Shown: in pieces, positions 42,772-51,140 of the stretch | How the letters are laid out: each line of letters starts with the position of its first letter | Position numbering within the stretch: the first letter of the stretch is position 1 | Source: Mycetocola_A sp015752285 | Lineage (GTDB): Bacteria; Actinomycetota; Actinomycetes; Actinomycetales; Microbacteriaceae | Length of the DNA stretch: 64,000 nucleotides | Assembly: GCF_015752285.1 (NCBI RefSeq) | Contig: NZ_JADOUY010000001.1 | Coordinates: forward strand, 434,001-498,000 | Direction: 5' to 3' | Translations under genes and position numbers: made by a program | Notes under the pieces: model-generated | Databases searched by the model: none | The model's input: the letters and a program-made list of their open reading frames with translations, nothing else | Told to the model about the DNA's origin: nothing

Positions 42772-43362
42772 TCACGGGCAGGCGCTCCACAGGCCGCGCC
42801 CGGCGGCCTGCGACTCCGCGGCGACGGCGTCGAAGCCGGCCTTGCGGGAGTGAGCGTCGCGATACGGTTCCGCGTAGCCACCGGCGAGCAGCAGCGCCTC
42901 GACCGACACCCAGCTGCCGGTCTCGTCTGCGACCCACACGTACCGGAGCAGTCGGCCGTAACGGTCGGCATCCGCCTGGCTCGGATCAGCATCGAGACGT
43001 ACAGAGGCGCCCGTGAGCATCCCGGTCAGGTAGGCGGATGCCTCGGGGCCGAAACACTCGACGGGGCTGTTCGGCGCGACGGTCTCGGGAGTGTCGACTC
43101 CCACCAGCCGAACCCGCTCGTCGCCGTTGCCGCGGTCGATCACCAGGGTGTCTCCGTCGACGACGCGCACGACCGTCGCCGACTCGGCGGCTGACCCTGG
43201 AGCGGTGGGCAGGTCGTGGTCGTTCGAGCTCGGCGGGGCGGGAGGGGCCGTTGCCGTTGTACCCGGTCCGGGGATCGGCAGATCGAACCCGGAAGAGTAC
43301 GCGAGAAGAGCGCCGATGGCGAGTACGCCGGCGATCACCAGGACCATCAGTCTGCGGAGCAA
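42772..43362 (-). CDS. Secreted or membrane-anchored thermonuclease-family protein
   Basis: A 196-residue staphylococcal-nuclease-fold protein. An N-terminal hydrophobic segment ('MVLVIAGVLAIGALLAYSSG', after a basic start) is a signal or anchor, followed by a Pro/Thr linker. The nuclease domain has 'VVDGDTLVI', 'RVRLVGVDTPETVAP' with the active-site Arg and Glu, and a later 'LDADPSQADADRYGRLLRYVWV' where the second Arg lies. The best start is TTG 43362, since AAGGAGG is 5 bases upstream; ATG 43347 is the alternative. It probably cuts nucleic acid outside the membrane. Confidence 0.82.
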   Translation of the reverse strand: MLRRLMVLVIAGVLAIGALLAYSSGFDLPIPGPGTTATAPPAPPSSNDHDLPTAPGSAAESATVVRVVDGDTLVIDRGNGDERVRLVGVDTPETVAPNSPVECFGPEASAYLTGMLTGASVRLDADPSQADADRYGRLLRYVWVADETGSWVSVEALLLAGGYAEPYRDAHSRKAGFDAVAAESQAAGRGLWSACP

Positions 43363-43393
43363 CGAATCCTCCTTCGACTGCTGCCAGCAGAGC

Positions 43394-43933
43394 CTATCGG
43401 TCGGGGAGCTCACTGAGGTCGGTGAGAAAGCGCACGACGACGTCCCTCTCGGCAGGGCTGAGCTTCGCGGCCGCTTCGAATCGGCGCGCGTGGCTGCGTC
43501 CCACGCTCTCCCGCGCGTCGGTGCGCGTGGCATCCGTCACGGTGATCATCAGGGCGCGGCGGTCAGTGGGGTGTGGCGAGCGTTGGATGTGGCCGGCGTT
43601 TTCGAGCCGATCGAGGAGCTTCGTCGTCGACGCCGAGGAGATCTGCAGGGTCTCGGCAAGCATCCCGGGTGTCACGACAGCGTCGACGTTGCGCGACGCC
43701 ATAAGGAAACGGAGTGCTTTCATGTCTGTCGCGTTGAGTTTCATGTGTTTCTGCGACGCGCGGCTCATTTTCTGCTCAGCGTCTGACCAGGCCCGGAGGG
43801 CAGCAAGCACGCGCACGACGGAGTCGACCTCGGCGTCGTCCATCGTCGAGCGATTCACCAGCTCCTGCGACGGGTCGATCACCCGAGGGTCGAGCATCCA
43901 CGCCTGAGGGGCTGGTGTGCGATCAGTACCCAT
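43394..43933 (-). CDS. MarR-family regulator divergent from the carotenoid operon (CrtR-like)
   Basis: A 179-residue MarR protein: a helical dimerisation region, the winged helix 'NVDAVVTPGMLAETLQISSASTTKLLDRLENAGHIQR' (about 82-118, the DNA-recognition helix followed by the wing 'SPHPTDRRALMITVTDAT'), and a C-terminal helix. In Corynebacterium glutamicum a MarR regulator, CrtR, divergent from crtE represses the crt operon and responds to isoprenyl diphosphates; this gene has the same position, so the same role is likely but not shown. ATG 43933 follows TATGAT by 6 bases, leaderless type. Confidence 0.85.
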   Translation of the reverse strand: MGTDRTPAPQAWMLDPRVIDPSQELVNRSTMDDAEVDSVVRVLAALRAWSDAEQKMSRASQKHMKLNATDMKALRFLMASRNVDAVVTPGMLAETLQISSASTTKLLDRLENAGHIQRSPHPTDRRALMITVTDATRTDARESVGRSHARRFEAAAKLSPAERDVVVRFLTDLSELPDR

Positions 43934-43939
43934 CCCGCA

Positions 43940-43987
43940 ATCATACGGAAAGTGCCATGCTAATCTAGCAATTCACTTGGCTAGCAA
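43940..43987. promoter_or_regulatory. Divergent MarR/idi-crt promoter region with candidate operator
   Basis: The minus-strand -10 TATGAT (43940-43945) serves the MarR gene. For idi, TAATCT (43961-43966) is a possible -10. It lies within the palindrome GCTA-ATC-TAGC (43959-43969). CTAGCAA occurs twice in direct orientation (43965-43971 and 43981-43987, period 16 bp) and GCTAGC (43980-43985) is palindromic. A repressor bound here would block both promoters. Confidence 0.5.
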
Positions 43988-44002
43988 AGCGGGAAGGCGA
44001 TG

Positions 44003-44557
44003 ATGCACCTCCAGGAGACCGTCGAGAGGGTCGTTCTGCTCGACGCTGCCGGTGCCGCCATCGGCACCGATCTCAAGGCCAGGGTCCACACGATGGACAC
44101 CCCGCTTCACCTGGCGTTCTCCTGCCACGTGTTCGATGCTGACGGAAACGTTCTCGTCACCCGACGGGCGCTCGGCAAGTCGACCTGGCCAGGCGTCTGG
44201 ACGAATTCGTTCTGCGGTCACCCCGGCCCGGACGAACAGTCGATCGCCTCCGTGCACCGTCGTGCCGAGTACGAACTCGGAATCGATCTCGTCGACATTC
44301 AGCTGGAGTTGCCCGACTTCCGGTACCGCGCCGTCGACGCCTCAGGCATCGTCGAGAACGAGGTCTGCCCTGTTTACGTCGCGGTGACCCACCGTGACGC
44401 CGCACCGAACCCGCTCGAGGTGATGGACACCAGGTGGGTGCACCCGACCCTGCTGGCAGAGTCGATCGCTGCGACGCCCTGGGCGTTCAGTCCGTGGCTC
44501 GTGCTCCAGGCCGCGCAACTCGAGTTCCTCGGCGGCACCCGGCCGGTGCGCCAATGA
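44003..44557 (+). CDS. idi: Isopentenyl-diphosphate delta-isomerase, type I
   Basis: A 184-residue Nudix-fold metal enzyme that interconverts isopentenyl and dimethylallyl diphosphate. The catalytic Cys and metal-binding His lie in 'WTNSFCGHPGP', and the second catalytic region is 'RAEYELGI'; 'TPLHLAFSCHVFDADGNVLVTRRAL' is typical of type I. Start choice: ATG 44003, 5 bases after GGGAAGG; ATG 44000 is too close. First gene of the crt operon; its stop overlaps the crtE start by 4 bp. Confidence 0.93.
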   Translation: MHLQETVERVVLLDAAGAAIGTDLKARVHTMDTPLHLAFSCHVFDADGNVLVTRRALGKSTWPGVWTNSFCGHPGPDEQSIASVHRRAEYELGIDLVDIQLELPDFRYRAVDASGIVENEVCPVYVAVTHRDAAPNPLEVMDTRWVHPTLLAESIAATPWAFSPWLVLQAAQLEFLGGTRPVRQ

Positions 44558-45624
44558 CCTCCGTGCTCACCGATTTCGCCGGCACCGACGTGCACGACGC
44601 CGTGCAGAACCGGCTCGACGACTTCTTCGACGAACGAATCAGTCTCGCCTCCGCCTACGGCGACAACTATCGCCTGCTCTGGGAAGCCGCCCGAGAGGCG
44701 AGTACCGGCGGCAAGCGGTTCCGCCCCGCACTCGTTGTCGGCGTGTATCGCGATCTCGGCGGGATCGACATCGACTCGGCGCTCCGGGTCGCTACGGCGT
44801 TCGAGCTGCTGCACACCGCCTTCCTTCTCCACGACGACGTCATCGACCAGGATCTCGTGCGTCGTGGCGTGCCCAACCTCGTCGGCTCGTTCGCAGCGGA
44901 TGCCACCGAGCTCGGCGCCACACCCGCGGCAGCCAGGACCTGGGGGGAAGCCTCCGCAATCCTCGCCGGCGATCTCCTGATCCAGGCCGCACAGGGGTTC
45001 ATCGCCCGCCTCACCGTGCGCGATGACATCCGGTCCCGTCTTCTCGACCTCTTCGACCGGAGCGTATTCGTGACGGCGGCCGGGGAACTCGCCGACGTCG
45101 CATTCAGCGCCCGCGTCCGGGTGCCGTCGCTCGCCGATGTGATGGCGATGACGGAGCAGAAGACCGCGAGCTACTCCTTCGAAGCTCCCCTCAAGGCCGG
45201 AGCGATCCTGGCCGGAGCCGGGACCGACACCCTGGAGGTGCTCGGAGAGTTCGGTCGGCTCGCCGGCATCGCATTCCAGCTCCGCGACGATCAGCTCGGT
45301 GTGTTCGGTGACGCGGCCGTCACCGGCAAGAGCGTGATCAACGACCTCCGCAACGGCAAAGAGACCCCGCTGATCGCCCACGCCAGATCCACAGCAGAAT
45401 GGCCGAGGATCGCCGAAGCCCTGGGCGACCCCGACCTGTCAGACGAGGTCGGGTTGCTCGTGCGCGCCACCCTCGAGGAATGCGGCGCCCGCACCTTCGT
45501 CGACACGCTCATCGACGACCACGTCTCACGAGCCGTCGACCACGTCGACGGCTCGTCCCTGCCCGAGACCCTCACTGCGCACCTTCGCGAGGTCGCCAGG
45601 CATGCCGTGGTGCGGGCGGCATGA
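44554..45624 (+). CDS. crtE: Geranylgeranyl diphosphate synthase
   Basis: A 356-residue trans-prenyltransferase that builds the C20 diphosphate precursor of carotenoids. The first Asp-rich motif is D94-D95-V-I-D98, the second D245-D246-Q-L-G; 'GGKRFRPALV' (52-61) binds the allylic diphosphate. The residues before the first motif are medium-sized (Ala89, Phe90), in keeping with a C15-C20 product, but chain length is assumed from context. ATGA overlaps couple it to idi upstream and crtB downstream. Confidence 0.92.
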   Translation: MTSVLTDFAGTDVHDAVQNRLDDFFDERISLASAYGDNYRLLWEAAREASTGGKRFRPALVVGVYRDLGGIDIDSALRVATAFELLHTAFLLHDDVIDQDLVRRGVPNLVGSFAADATELGATPAAARTWGEASAILAGDLLIQAAQGFIARLTVRDDIRSRLLDLFDRSVFVTAAGELADVAFSARVRVPSLADVMAMTEQKTASYSFEAPLKAGAILAGAGTDTLEVLGEFGRLAGIAFQLRDDQLGVFGDAAVTGKSVINDLRNGKETPLIAHARSTAEWPRIAEALGDPDLSDEVGLLVRATLEECGARTFVDTLIDDHVSRAVDHVDGSSLPETLTAHLREVARHAVVRAA

Positions 45625-46502
45625 CGGTCACAAAGCGGGCAGACGACCTCGCGCTGTACTCGCGGGTCGCCCACCGCAGCTCCTCACGGATCATCCGCGA
45701 CTACTCGACGTCCTTCGGGATGGCATCCCGGCTGCTCTCCGGTGACGTCCGGGACCGCGTCGAAGACATCTACGCACTGGTCCGGGTCGCAGACGAGGTC
45801 GTCGACGGGGCAGCCGAGCAGGCCGGCCTCGACCTCGACAGGCAGCGCGCCCTGCTCGACGCACTCGAGGCGGAGACGGTGGCCGCCATGCTCGACGGCT
45901 ACAGCACCAACCTCGTCGTGCACGCCTTCGCGATCACCGCGCGGGAGTGCGGAATCGGAACAGACCTCACTGCGCCGTTCTTCGCATCCATGCGCCGCGA
46001 CCTCACCCCGGTGAACTTCACCCAGGAGGAACTGAGCGAGTACATCTACGGCTCAGCCGAGGTCGTCGGCCTGATGTGCCTGCGGGTGTTCCTCTCCACG
46101 CACAACGTGAGCGCTTCGGAGCGGCTGCGGCTCGAGGAGGGCGCCAGGCGCCTCGGATCCGCGTTCCAGAAGATCAACTTTTTGCGCGACCTGGCCGTCG
46201 ACTGGGCGGTGCTCGGTCGCAGCTACTTCCCCGGCATCGATCCGGGCACACTCACCGAGACCCAGAAGGACGCTCTTGTCGCCGACATCCAGGACGACCT
46301 CGACGCTGCAGGCGCGACCATCCCCGACCTCCCCGCCAACTGCCGCAGGGCAGTCGCCGCAGCCCATGGTCTCTTCAGCGTGCTGACCGAGAAGGTCAGC
46401 GCCACCCCGGCCGCGCTTCTGCTGACCACCCGCGTGCGGGTCTCGACGCGGACCAAACTGGCCGTCCTCGCGCGCTCGGCGACCCCGGGAAGGTTCCGAT
46501 GA
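45621..46502 (+). CDS. crtB: Phytoene synthase
   Basis: A 293-residue squalene/phytoene synthase that condenses two C20 diphosphates to phytoene. The two Asp-rich motifs are D58-E-V-V-D62 and D190-L-A-V-D194, the latter in 'FLRDLAVDWAVLGRSYFPG'. It overlaps crtE and crtI by 4 bp each (ATGA). The length is normal; longer open frame upstream is inside crtE. Confidence 0.94.
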   Translation: MTVTKRADDLALYSRVAHRSSSRIIRDYSTSFGMASRLLSGDVRDRVEDIYALVRVADEVVDGAAEQAGLDLDRQRALLDALEAETVAAMLDGYSTNLVVHAFAITARECGIGTDLTAPFFASMRRDLTPVNFTQEELSEYIYGSAEVVGLMCLRVFLSTHNVSASERLRLEEGARRLGSAFQKINFLRDLAVDWAVLGRSYFPGIDPGTLTETQKDALVADIQDDLDAAGATIPDLPANCRRAVAAAHGLFSVLTEKVSATPAALLLTTRVRVSTRTKLAVLARSATPGRFR

Positions 46503-48073
46503 ACGCCGCACCCACCGGACGCACCGCTGTCGTCATCGGAGGAGGAATCGCCGGGCTCGCGACGGCAGGGCTCCTCGCCGCCGACGGCTTCTCGGTCACC
46601 GTGCTCGAATCGCGGAGCGCTGTCGGAGGCCGCGCAGGAAGCTGGGAGAAAGACGGCTTCCGGTTCGACACCGGCCCGTCGTGGTACCTCATGCCCGAGG
46701 TCTTCGACCACTGGTTCAGGCTCATGGGCAGCTCGGCAGACGCCGAACTCGCCCTCGAGAAGCTTGACCCCGGCTATCGCGTTTTCTTCGAGAAGCACGA
46801 CGAGCCCATCGACATCGCCGCAGACCGTGAGACCAATCTCGACACCTTCGAACGGGTCGAACCTGGCGCACGCATCGCGCTCACCCGCTATCTGGCATCC
46901 GCCCGCGACACCTACCAGATCGCGGTGAAACGGTTCCTCTACAGCACCTTCCAGTCGTATCGCACAGCGATCACGCGCGATGTGCTCGGCCGCACCGGTC
47001 GGCTGGCCAGACTGCTCCTGCAGCCGCTCGACACCCTCATCTCGCGGTCGTTCAGCGACCCGCGACTGCGCCAGATCCTCGGCTACCCCGCGGTATTCCT
47101 CGGCTCGTCGCCGTTCATCGCCCCCAGCCTGTATCACCTGATGAGCCACCTCGACCTCGAGGACGGTGTCTACTACCCTCGAGGCGGCTTCACCGAGGTG
47201 ATCTCGCGGATCGAAGCGCTCGCCGTCGGCGCCGGGGTCACTGTGACGACGGATGCCACGGTTACCGCGATAACGACGGGCGGCGGCACGCGCGCCCAGG
47301 TCACCGGTGTCCGGTACACCGACGGCTCGGGTGCCGGGCACCGCCTCACCGCAGACGTCGTCGTCTCAGCAGCGGACCTCCACCACACCGAGACCGAACT
47401 GCTCCCTCCCGCACTTCAGAGCTACCCCGAGAGCTGGTGGGAAGACCGCGTCCCCGGGCCTGGCGCCGTGCTCCTTCTGCTCGGCGTCGAGGGCGCACTC
47501 CCGCAGCTCGCCCACCACAGCCTCTTCTTCACTGAGGACTGGCACGACAACTTCGACCGGATCTTCGGTGACAAAACGTCGATTCCGCACCCGGCATCCA
47601 TCTATGTCTGTCGCCCGAGCGCCACGGATGGCGGCGCAGCGCCGGACGGAAACGAGAACCTCTTCGTGCTCGTTCCCGTTCCCGCCGATCCGTCGATCGG
47701 TTCGGGCGGCGACGATGGCGACGGCTCCCCCCTCGTCGAGCATCTCGCCGATGAGGTCATCGCCCAGATCTCGACCTGGGCCGGCGTGCCGGACCTCGCC
47801 GAGCGCATCGTCGTGCGTCGCACCGTCGGCCCGCGGGATTTCGCCGAGGACTTCAACTCGTGGAGGGGCACATCGCTCGGCCCGGCGCACACGCTCAGGC
47901 AGAGCGCCTTCCTCCGCGGCAAGAACGTCTCGTCGAAGGTCGACGGCCTCTACTATGCCGGGGCCACGACCGTGCCGGGCATCGGGCTGCCGATGTGCCT
48001 GATCAGCGCCGAACTCGTGATCAAGCGGATCCGCGGCGACCTCAGCACCGGACCGCTTCCCGAGCCGCTATGA
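46499..48073 (+). CDS. crtI: Phytoene desaturase (lycopene-forming)
   Basis: A 524-residue FAD enzyme that introduces double bonds into phytoene to give lycopene. The dinucleotide motif 'AVVIGGGIAGLATAGLLAADG' spans about 10-30, with 'VLESRSAVGGRAGSWEKDGFRFDTGPSW' after it, and the C-terminal bacterial-type signature is 'GLYYAGATTVPGIGLPMCLISAE'. It overlaps crtB and crtYe by 4 bp. The number of desaturation steps (four expected) is inferred from the downstream lycopene genes. Confidence 0.95.
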   Translation: MNAAPTGRTAVVIGGGIAGLATAGLLAADGFSVTVLESRSAVGGRAGSWEKDGFRFDTGPSWYLMPEVFDHWFRLMGSSADAELALEKLDPGYRVFFEKHDEPIDIAADRETNLDTFERVEPGARIALTRYLASARDTYQIAVKRFLYSTFQSYRTAITRDVLGRTGRLARLLLQPLDTLISRSFSDPRLRQILGYPAVFLGSSPFIAPSLYHLMSHLDLEDGVYYPRGGFTEVISRIEALAVGAGVTVTTDATVTAITTGGGTRAQVTGVRYTDGSGAGHRLTADVVVSAADLHHTETELLPPALQSYPESWWEDRVPGPGAVLLLLGVEGALPQLAHHSLFFTEDWHDNFDRIFGDKTSIPHPASIYVCRPSATDGGAAPDGNENLFVLVPVPADPSIGSGGDDGDGSPLVEHLADEVIAQISTWAGVPDLAERIVVRRTVGPRDFAEDFNSWRGTSLGPAHTLRQSAFLRGKNVSSKVDGLYYAGATTVPGIGLPMCLISAELVIKRIRGDLSTGPLPEPL

Positions 48074-48399
48074 GCGTCATCTACCTGCTGACCCTGCTGG
48101 CGTCACTCGGTTGCATGGTGCTCCTCGACCGGCGATTCTCACTCTTCTTCTGGCGCGATGCCCGTCGCGCCACGATCGTCACCCTCATCGGGGTCGCCTT
48201 CTTCGTGCTCTGGGACCTGTTCGGCATCGGGCTCGGCATCTTCTACCGCGGGGAGACCGAGTTCATGACCGGCCTCGTGGTCGCGCCTGAACTGCCGATC
48301 GAAGAACTCTTCTTCCTCACCTTCCTCTGCTACCTCACGATGATCCTCGTCACAGGCACCGACCGGCTGATCCGCGCACGCACGGAGGTTCGACAGTGA
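48070..48399 (+). CDS. crtYe: C50 carotenoid cyclase subunit (CrtYe-like)
   Basis: A 109-residue membrane protein with three helices (about 3-20, 34-58, 75-98). 'APELPIEELFF' (72-82) carries the P-E-x-P-x-E-E motif of the heterodimeric lycopene cyclase family. Together with the next gene it forms the cyclase that closes the end rings of the C50 chain; whether rings are epsilon (decaprenoxanthin), gamma or beta cannot be decided by eye. ATGA overlap with crtI; GTGA overlap with crtYf. Confidence 0.88.
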   Translation: MSVIYLLTLLASLGCMVLLDRRFSLFFWRDARRATIVTLIGVAFFVLWDLFGIGLGIFYRGETEFMTGLVVAPELPIEELFFLTFLCYLTMILVTGTDRLIRARTEVRQ

Positions 48400-48734
48400 C
48401 CTACCTCACACTGAGCATCGCTTTCCTCGCCGTCGCCGCCGTCGTTCTGGCACTGGCGCTGGCCACCCGCGACGACCGGAGTGACCTTGTCGCCCGCTGG
48501 CGGCTTCCCGTTCTCGCCGCCGGCGTCGCACTGATGGTCCTCACCGCCCTCTTCGACAACGTGATGATCGCCACCGGCCTCATGGTCTACGAACCCGGGC
48601 ACCTGGCCGGCATCCTGATCGGATCCGCCCCTCTCGAGGACTTCGCGTATCCCCTCGCCGGGCTGCTCCTGCTTCCCGCTCTCTGGTCGTTGCTCGGACG
48701 GCGCTCCCGCGCATCCCTCCGGAGTGACGAATGA
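48396..48734 (+). CDS. crtYf: C50 carotenoid cyclase subunit (CrtYf-like)
   Basis: A 112-residue, three-helix membrane protein, the partner of the previous gene. It has 'GSAPLEDFAYPLAGLLLLP', with P79-L-E-D in the same place as the acidic motif of the first subunit. The start is GTG 48396, which overlaps the upstream stop and has GGAGG 8 bases upstream. Its stop overlaps the crtEb start by 4 bp. Confidence 0.88.
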   Translation: MTYLTLSIAFLAVAAVVLALALATRDDRSDLVARWRLPVLAAGVALMVLTALFDNVMIATGLMVYEPGHLAGILIGSAPLEDFAYPLAGLLLLPALWSLLGRRSRASLRSDE

Positions 48735-49615
48735 CCGTGAACAGCCCGAGTCGCGTCGCCGGGCAGCTGCTGCTCTCCTCACGGCCACTGAGCTGGATCA
48801 ACACCGCATTCCCGTTCGCTGCCGCATACCTCCTCACCACCGGGTCGATCGACCTCACGCTCGTCGTCGGAACGCTGTTCTTCCTCGTTCCGTACAACCT
48901 CGCCATGTACGGCATCAACGACGTCTTCGACTACGAATCCGACCTCGCCAACCCACGCAAGGGCGGAGTCGAAGGCGCACTGCTCGACCGGAGTCTGCAC
49001 CGGTGGACGCTCCTCGCTTCCGCTGTGACGTGCCTGCCGTTCATCGTCGTGCTCGTTGTGCTGGGCTCGCCGGCATCCTGGCTCGTCCTCGCTGTCAGCC
49101 TCTTCGCCGTCGTCGCGTACTCGGCCCCTGGCCTGCGGTTCAAGGAGCGACCCTTCCTCGACTCGATCACGTCGAGCACCCACTTCGTGAGCCCGGCGGT
49201 CTACGCCCTGGTGCTCGCGGGGGCGACATTCACCCCGCAGTTGTTCGCCGTCCTCGGCGCGTTCTTCCTCTGGGGAATGGCGAGCCACGCCTTCGGCGCC
49301 GTGCAGGATGTGCTCCCGGACCGAGCGGGCGGGGTCGCGTCGATCGCCACCGTGCTCGGCGCGCGAACAACCGTGCGCCTCGCTCTCGGCGCGTGGACGT
49401 TCGCGGGGCTCCTCATGCTGTTCACGGACTGGCCGGGCCCTCTCGCGACCCTTCTGGCCGTACCGTACCTCCTCGCCGTTCTGCCGTACCGGTCGATCAA
49501 TGATGACGTCTCCGAGCGGGCGAACCGCGGGTGGAGGCACTTTCTCTGGCTCAACTTCCTCGTCGGTTTTCTCGTGACCATGCTGATGATCGGCTGGGAG
49601 TTCATCCGCTCCTGA
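48731..49615 (+). CDS. crtEb: Lycopene elongase (UbiA-family prenyltransferase)
   Basis: A 294-residue membrane prenyltransferase that adds C5 units from dimethylallyl diphosphate to both ends of lycopene, giving the C50 skeleton. The first Asp motif is 'NDVFDYESD' (63-71, N-D-x-x-D-x-x-x-D); the second is in 'GAVQDVLPDRAGG'. About eight hydrophobic helices are visible. Last gene of the seven-gene operon; hemA starts 66 bp later with its own promoter. Confidence 0.92.
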   Translation: MTVNSPSRVAGQLLLSSRPLSWINTAFPFAAAYLLTTGSIDLTLVVGTLFFLVPYNLAMYGINDVFDYESDLANPRKGGVEGALLDRSLHRWTLLASAVTCLPFIVVLVVLGSPASWLVLAVSLFAVVAYSAPGLRFKERPFLDSITSSTHFVSPAVYALVLAGATFTPQLFAVLGAFFLWGMASHAFGAVQDVLPDRAGGVASIATVLGARTTVRLALGAWTFAGLLMLFTDWPGPLATLLAVPYLLAVLPYRSINDDVSERANRGWRHFLWLNFLVGFLVTMLMIGWEFIRS

Positions 49616-49681
49616 CGGCGCCGCGTGACTCCGAACCCTTCCCCGACCGGAGCACCCGATCGGAGAAGGTATCCTTGATCC

Positions 49682-51025
49682 GTGCTCATGTGTCTGACGG
49701 CGAGTCACAAAAACGCCTCTTTCGACCTGCTCGAGCGACTCTCCGGGGGCGCCGAGTCGGTTGCGCGACTCATCACGGGGCACTCCGAATGCGTCGCGGG
49801 CGCCGTCGTCATCTCGACCTGCAACCGGTTCGAGGCCTACATCGATCTCGATGAGCCGGTCACCGCTGGCCAGCAGGTCGGTGTCGAAGCCGCGACCGCC
49901 GCCGTCAGCGCCGCCTCAGGCATCCCGGCAGACGAACTGCACGCCACCTGGAGCGTCCACACCGATGAAGAAGCCGCTCGGCATCTCTTCGCGGTCTCAG
50001 CCGGACTCGAGTCGGTGATCGTCGGCGAGGGTGAGATCGCCGGTCAGGTGCGACGATCGCTCGAAAGTGCACGCGAATCGGGCACGACGACGAGCGACCT
50101 CGAGCGGCTGTTCCAGCGGGCATCACAAACGTCACGCGGAGTGAAGAACAACACCCCGCTCGGACGCGCGGGCCGCTCCATCGTGCGCCTCGCGCTCGAC
50201 CTCGCCGAGAGCCGTATCGTCGACTGGTCCACCGTTCGCGTGCTGCTCATCGGGACCGGGGCGTATGCCGGTGCCAGCCTCGCCGCCCTCCGCGACCGCG
50301 GTGTCACCGACGTCGGCGTCTATTCTCCATCCGGGCGCGCGGCACGGTTCGCCGCCAGCCACGGGATTCACGCCGTCGAAGCGGATGCCTTCCCCAGCGC
50401 AGCCGCAGACGCGACCATCATCGTCACCTGCACGACGGCATCCGGTTTCGTCCTGGATGCTGCGAGCCTCACGGCCGGGCGGATCGCGCTCAGCGAGTCG
50501 CTCCCTGCATTCGAGCGCGACGAGACGCCGGGCTGCCCGGTCGATCACCGTGCCGGCCAGCTCGTCATCGACCTCGGACTCCCGCGCAACGTCGACCCCG
50601 ATGTTGCCGGAGTGAACGGCGTCGACCTGCTCGACCTCGAGACGATCCGCATCCACGCTCCCCTCGAGGAACTGCAGGCAACGGACCACGCCCACCAGAT
50701 CGTCAATCGCGCCGCCCGCAAGTTCGCGTCCGTCACCGACGAGCAGAGCCTCGACCCGGCTGTCGTCGCTCTGCGTCGGCGTGCCCACGATCTCCTCGAC
50801 GCCGAGATCGCCCGCGTCGCACCCCGCGATCCTGACGGTGTGGCCGAGCAGGCACTCAGGCACATGATGGGCCGCCTGTTGCACGCGCCGACCGTCCGCG
50901 CTCGCGAGCTGGCGCGTTCGGGTGAGGCGCAGAGGTACCTCGACGCCCTCGACGCGCTGCTCGGGCTGACTGTGGAGGTCGAGCCGGTCGCGACGATCCT
51001 CGCCGAAGACGAAGCGGCATCCTGA
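49682..51025 (+). CDS. hemA: Glutamyl-tRNA reductase
   Basis: A 447-residue NADPH enzyme that reduces glutamyl-tRNA(Glu) to glutamate-1-semialdehyde, the committed step of C5-pathway tetrapyrrole synthesis. The nucleophile is Cys47 in 'VVISTCNRFEAY'; 'GLESVIVGEGEIAGQVR' (about 109-125) and the Rossmann segment 'RVLLIGTGAYAGASLAAL' are typical. The start is GTG 49682 with TATCCT exactly 6 bases upstream (leaderless). It is separated from the main heme cluster by the crt operon and read in the other direction. Confidence 0.95.
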   Translation: MLMCLTASHKNASFDLLERLSGGAESVARLITGHSECVAGAVVISTCNRFEAYIDLDEPVTAGQQVGVEAATAAVSAASGIPADELHATWSVHTDEEAARHLFAVSAGLESVIVGEGEIAGQVRRSLESARESGTTTSDLERLFQRASQTSRGVKNNTPLGRAGRSIVRLALDLAESRIVDWSTVRVLLIGTGAYAGASLAALRDRGVTDVGVYSPSGRAARFAASHGIHAVEADAFPSAAADATIIVTCTTASGFVLDAASLTAGRIALSESLPAFERDETPGCPVDHRAGQLVIDLGLPRNVDPDVAGVNGVDLLDLETIRIHAPLEELQATDHAHQIVNRAARKFASVTDEQSLDPAVVALRRRAHDLLDAEIARVAPRDPDGVAEQALRHMMGRLLHAPTVRARELARSGEAQRYLDALDALLGLTVEVEPVATILAEDEAAS

Positions 51026-51043
51026 TCGGCAGCCGTCGTGTGA

Positions 51044-51093
51044 CGCTCGACAGGTACCGCCGCTCGGAAGCGTGCATCCGCACCTGTTGAGCG
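51044..51093. repeat. Imperfect dyad sharing the CTCGACAGG core
   Basis: Arms at 51044-51055 (CGCTCGACAGGT) and 51082-51093 (ACCTGTTGAGCG) match except for one G-T pair. It lies 19 bp after the hemA stop and has the same core as the repeats at 26182-26257, so both may belong to one small palindromic repeat family. Confidence 0.5.
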
Positions 51094-51140
51094 CGACAAC
51101 CGTGCGATGATGCCTGTTCTCCGTCGCAGCACAACACAAA

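Noticed and set aside
45947..46498. The open frame of crtI continues 184 codons upstream into crtB.
   Set aside because: The ATG at 46499 overlaps the crtB stop as at every other junction of the operon and starts directly before the FAD-binding motif.
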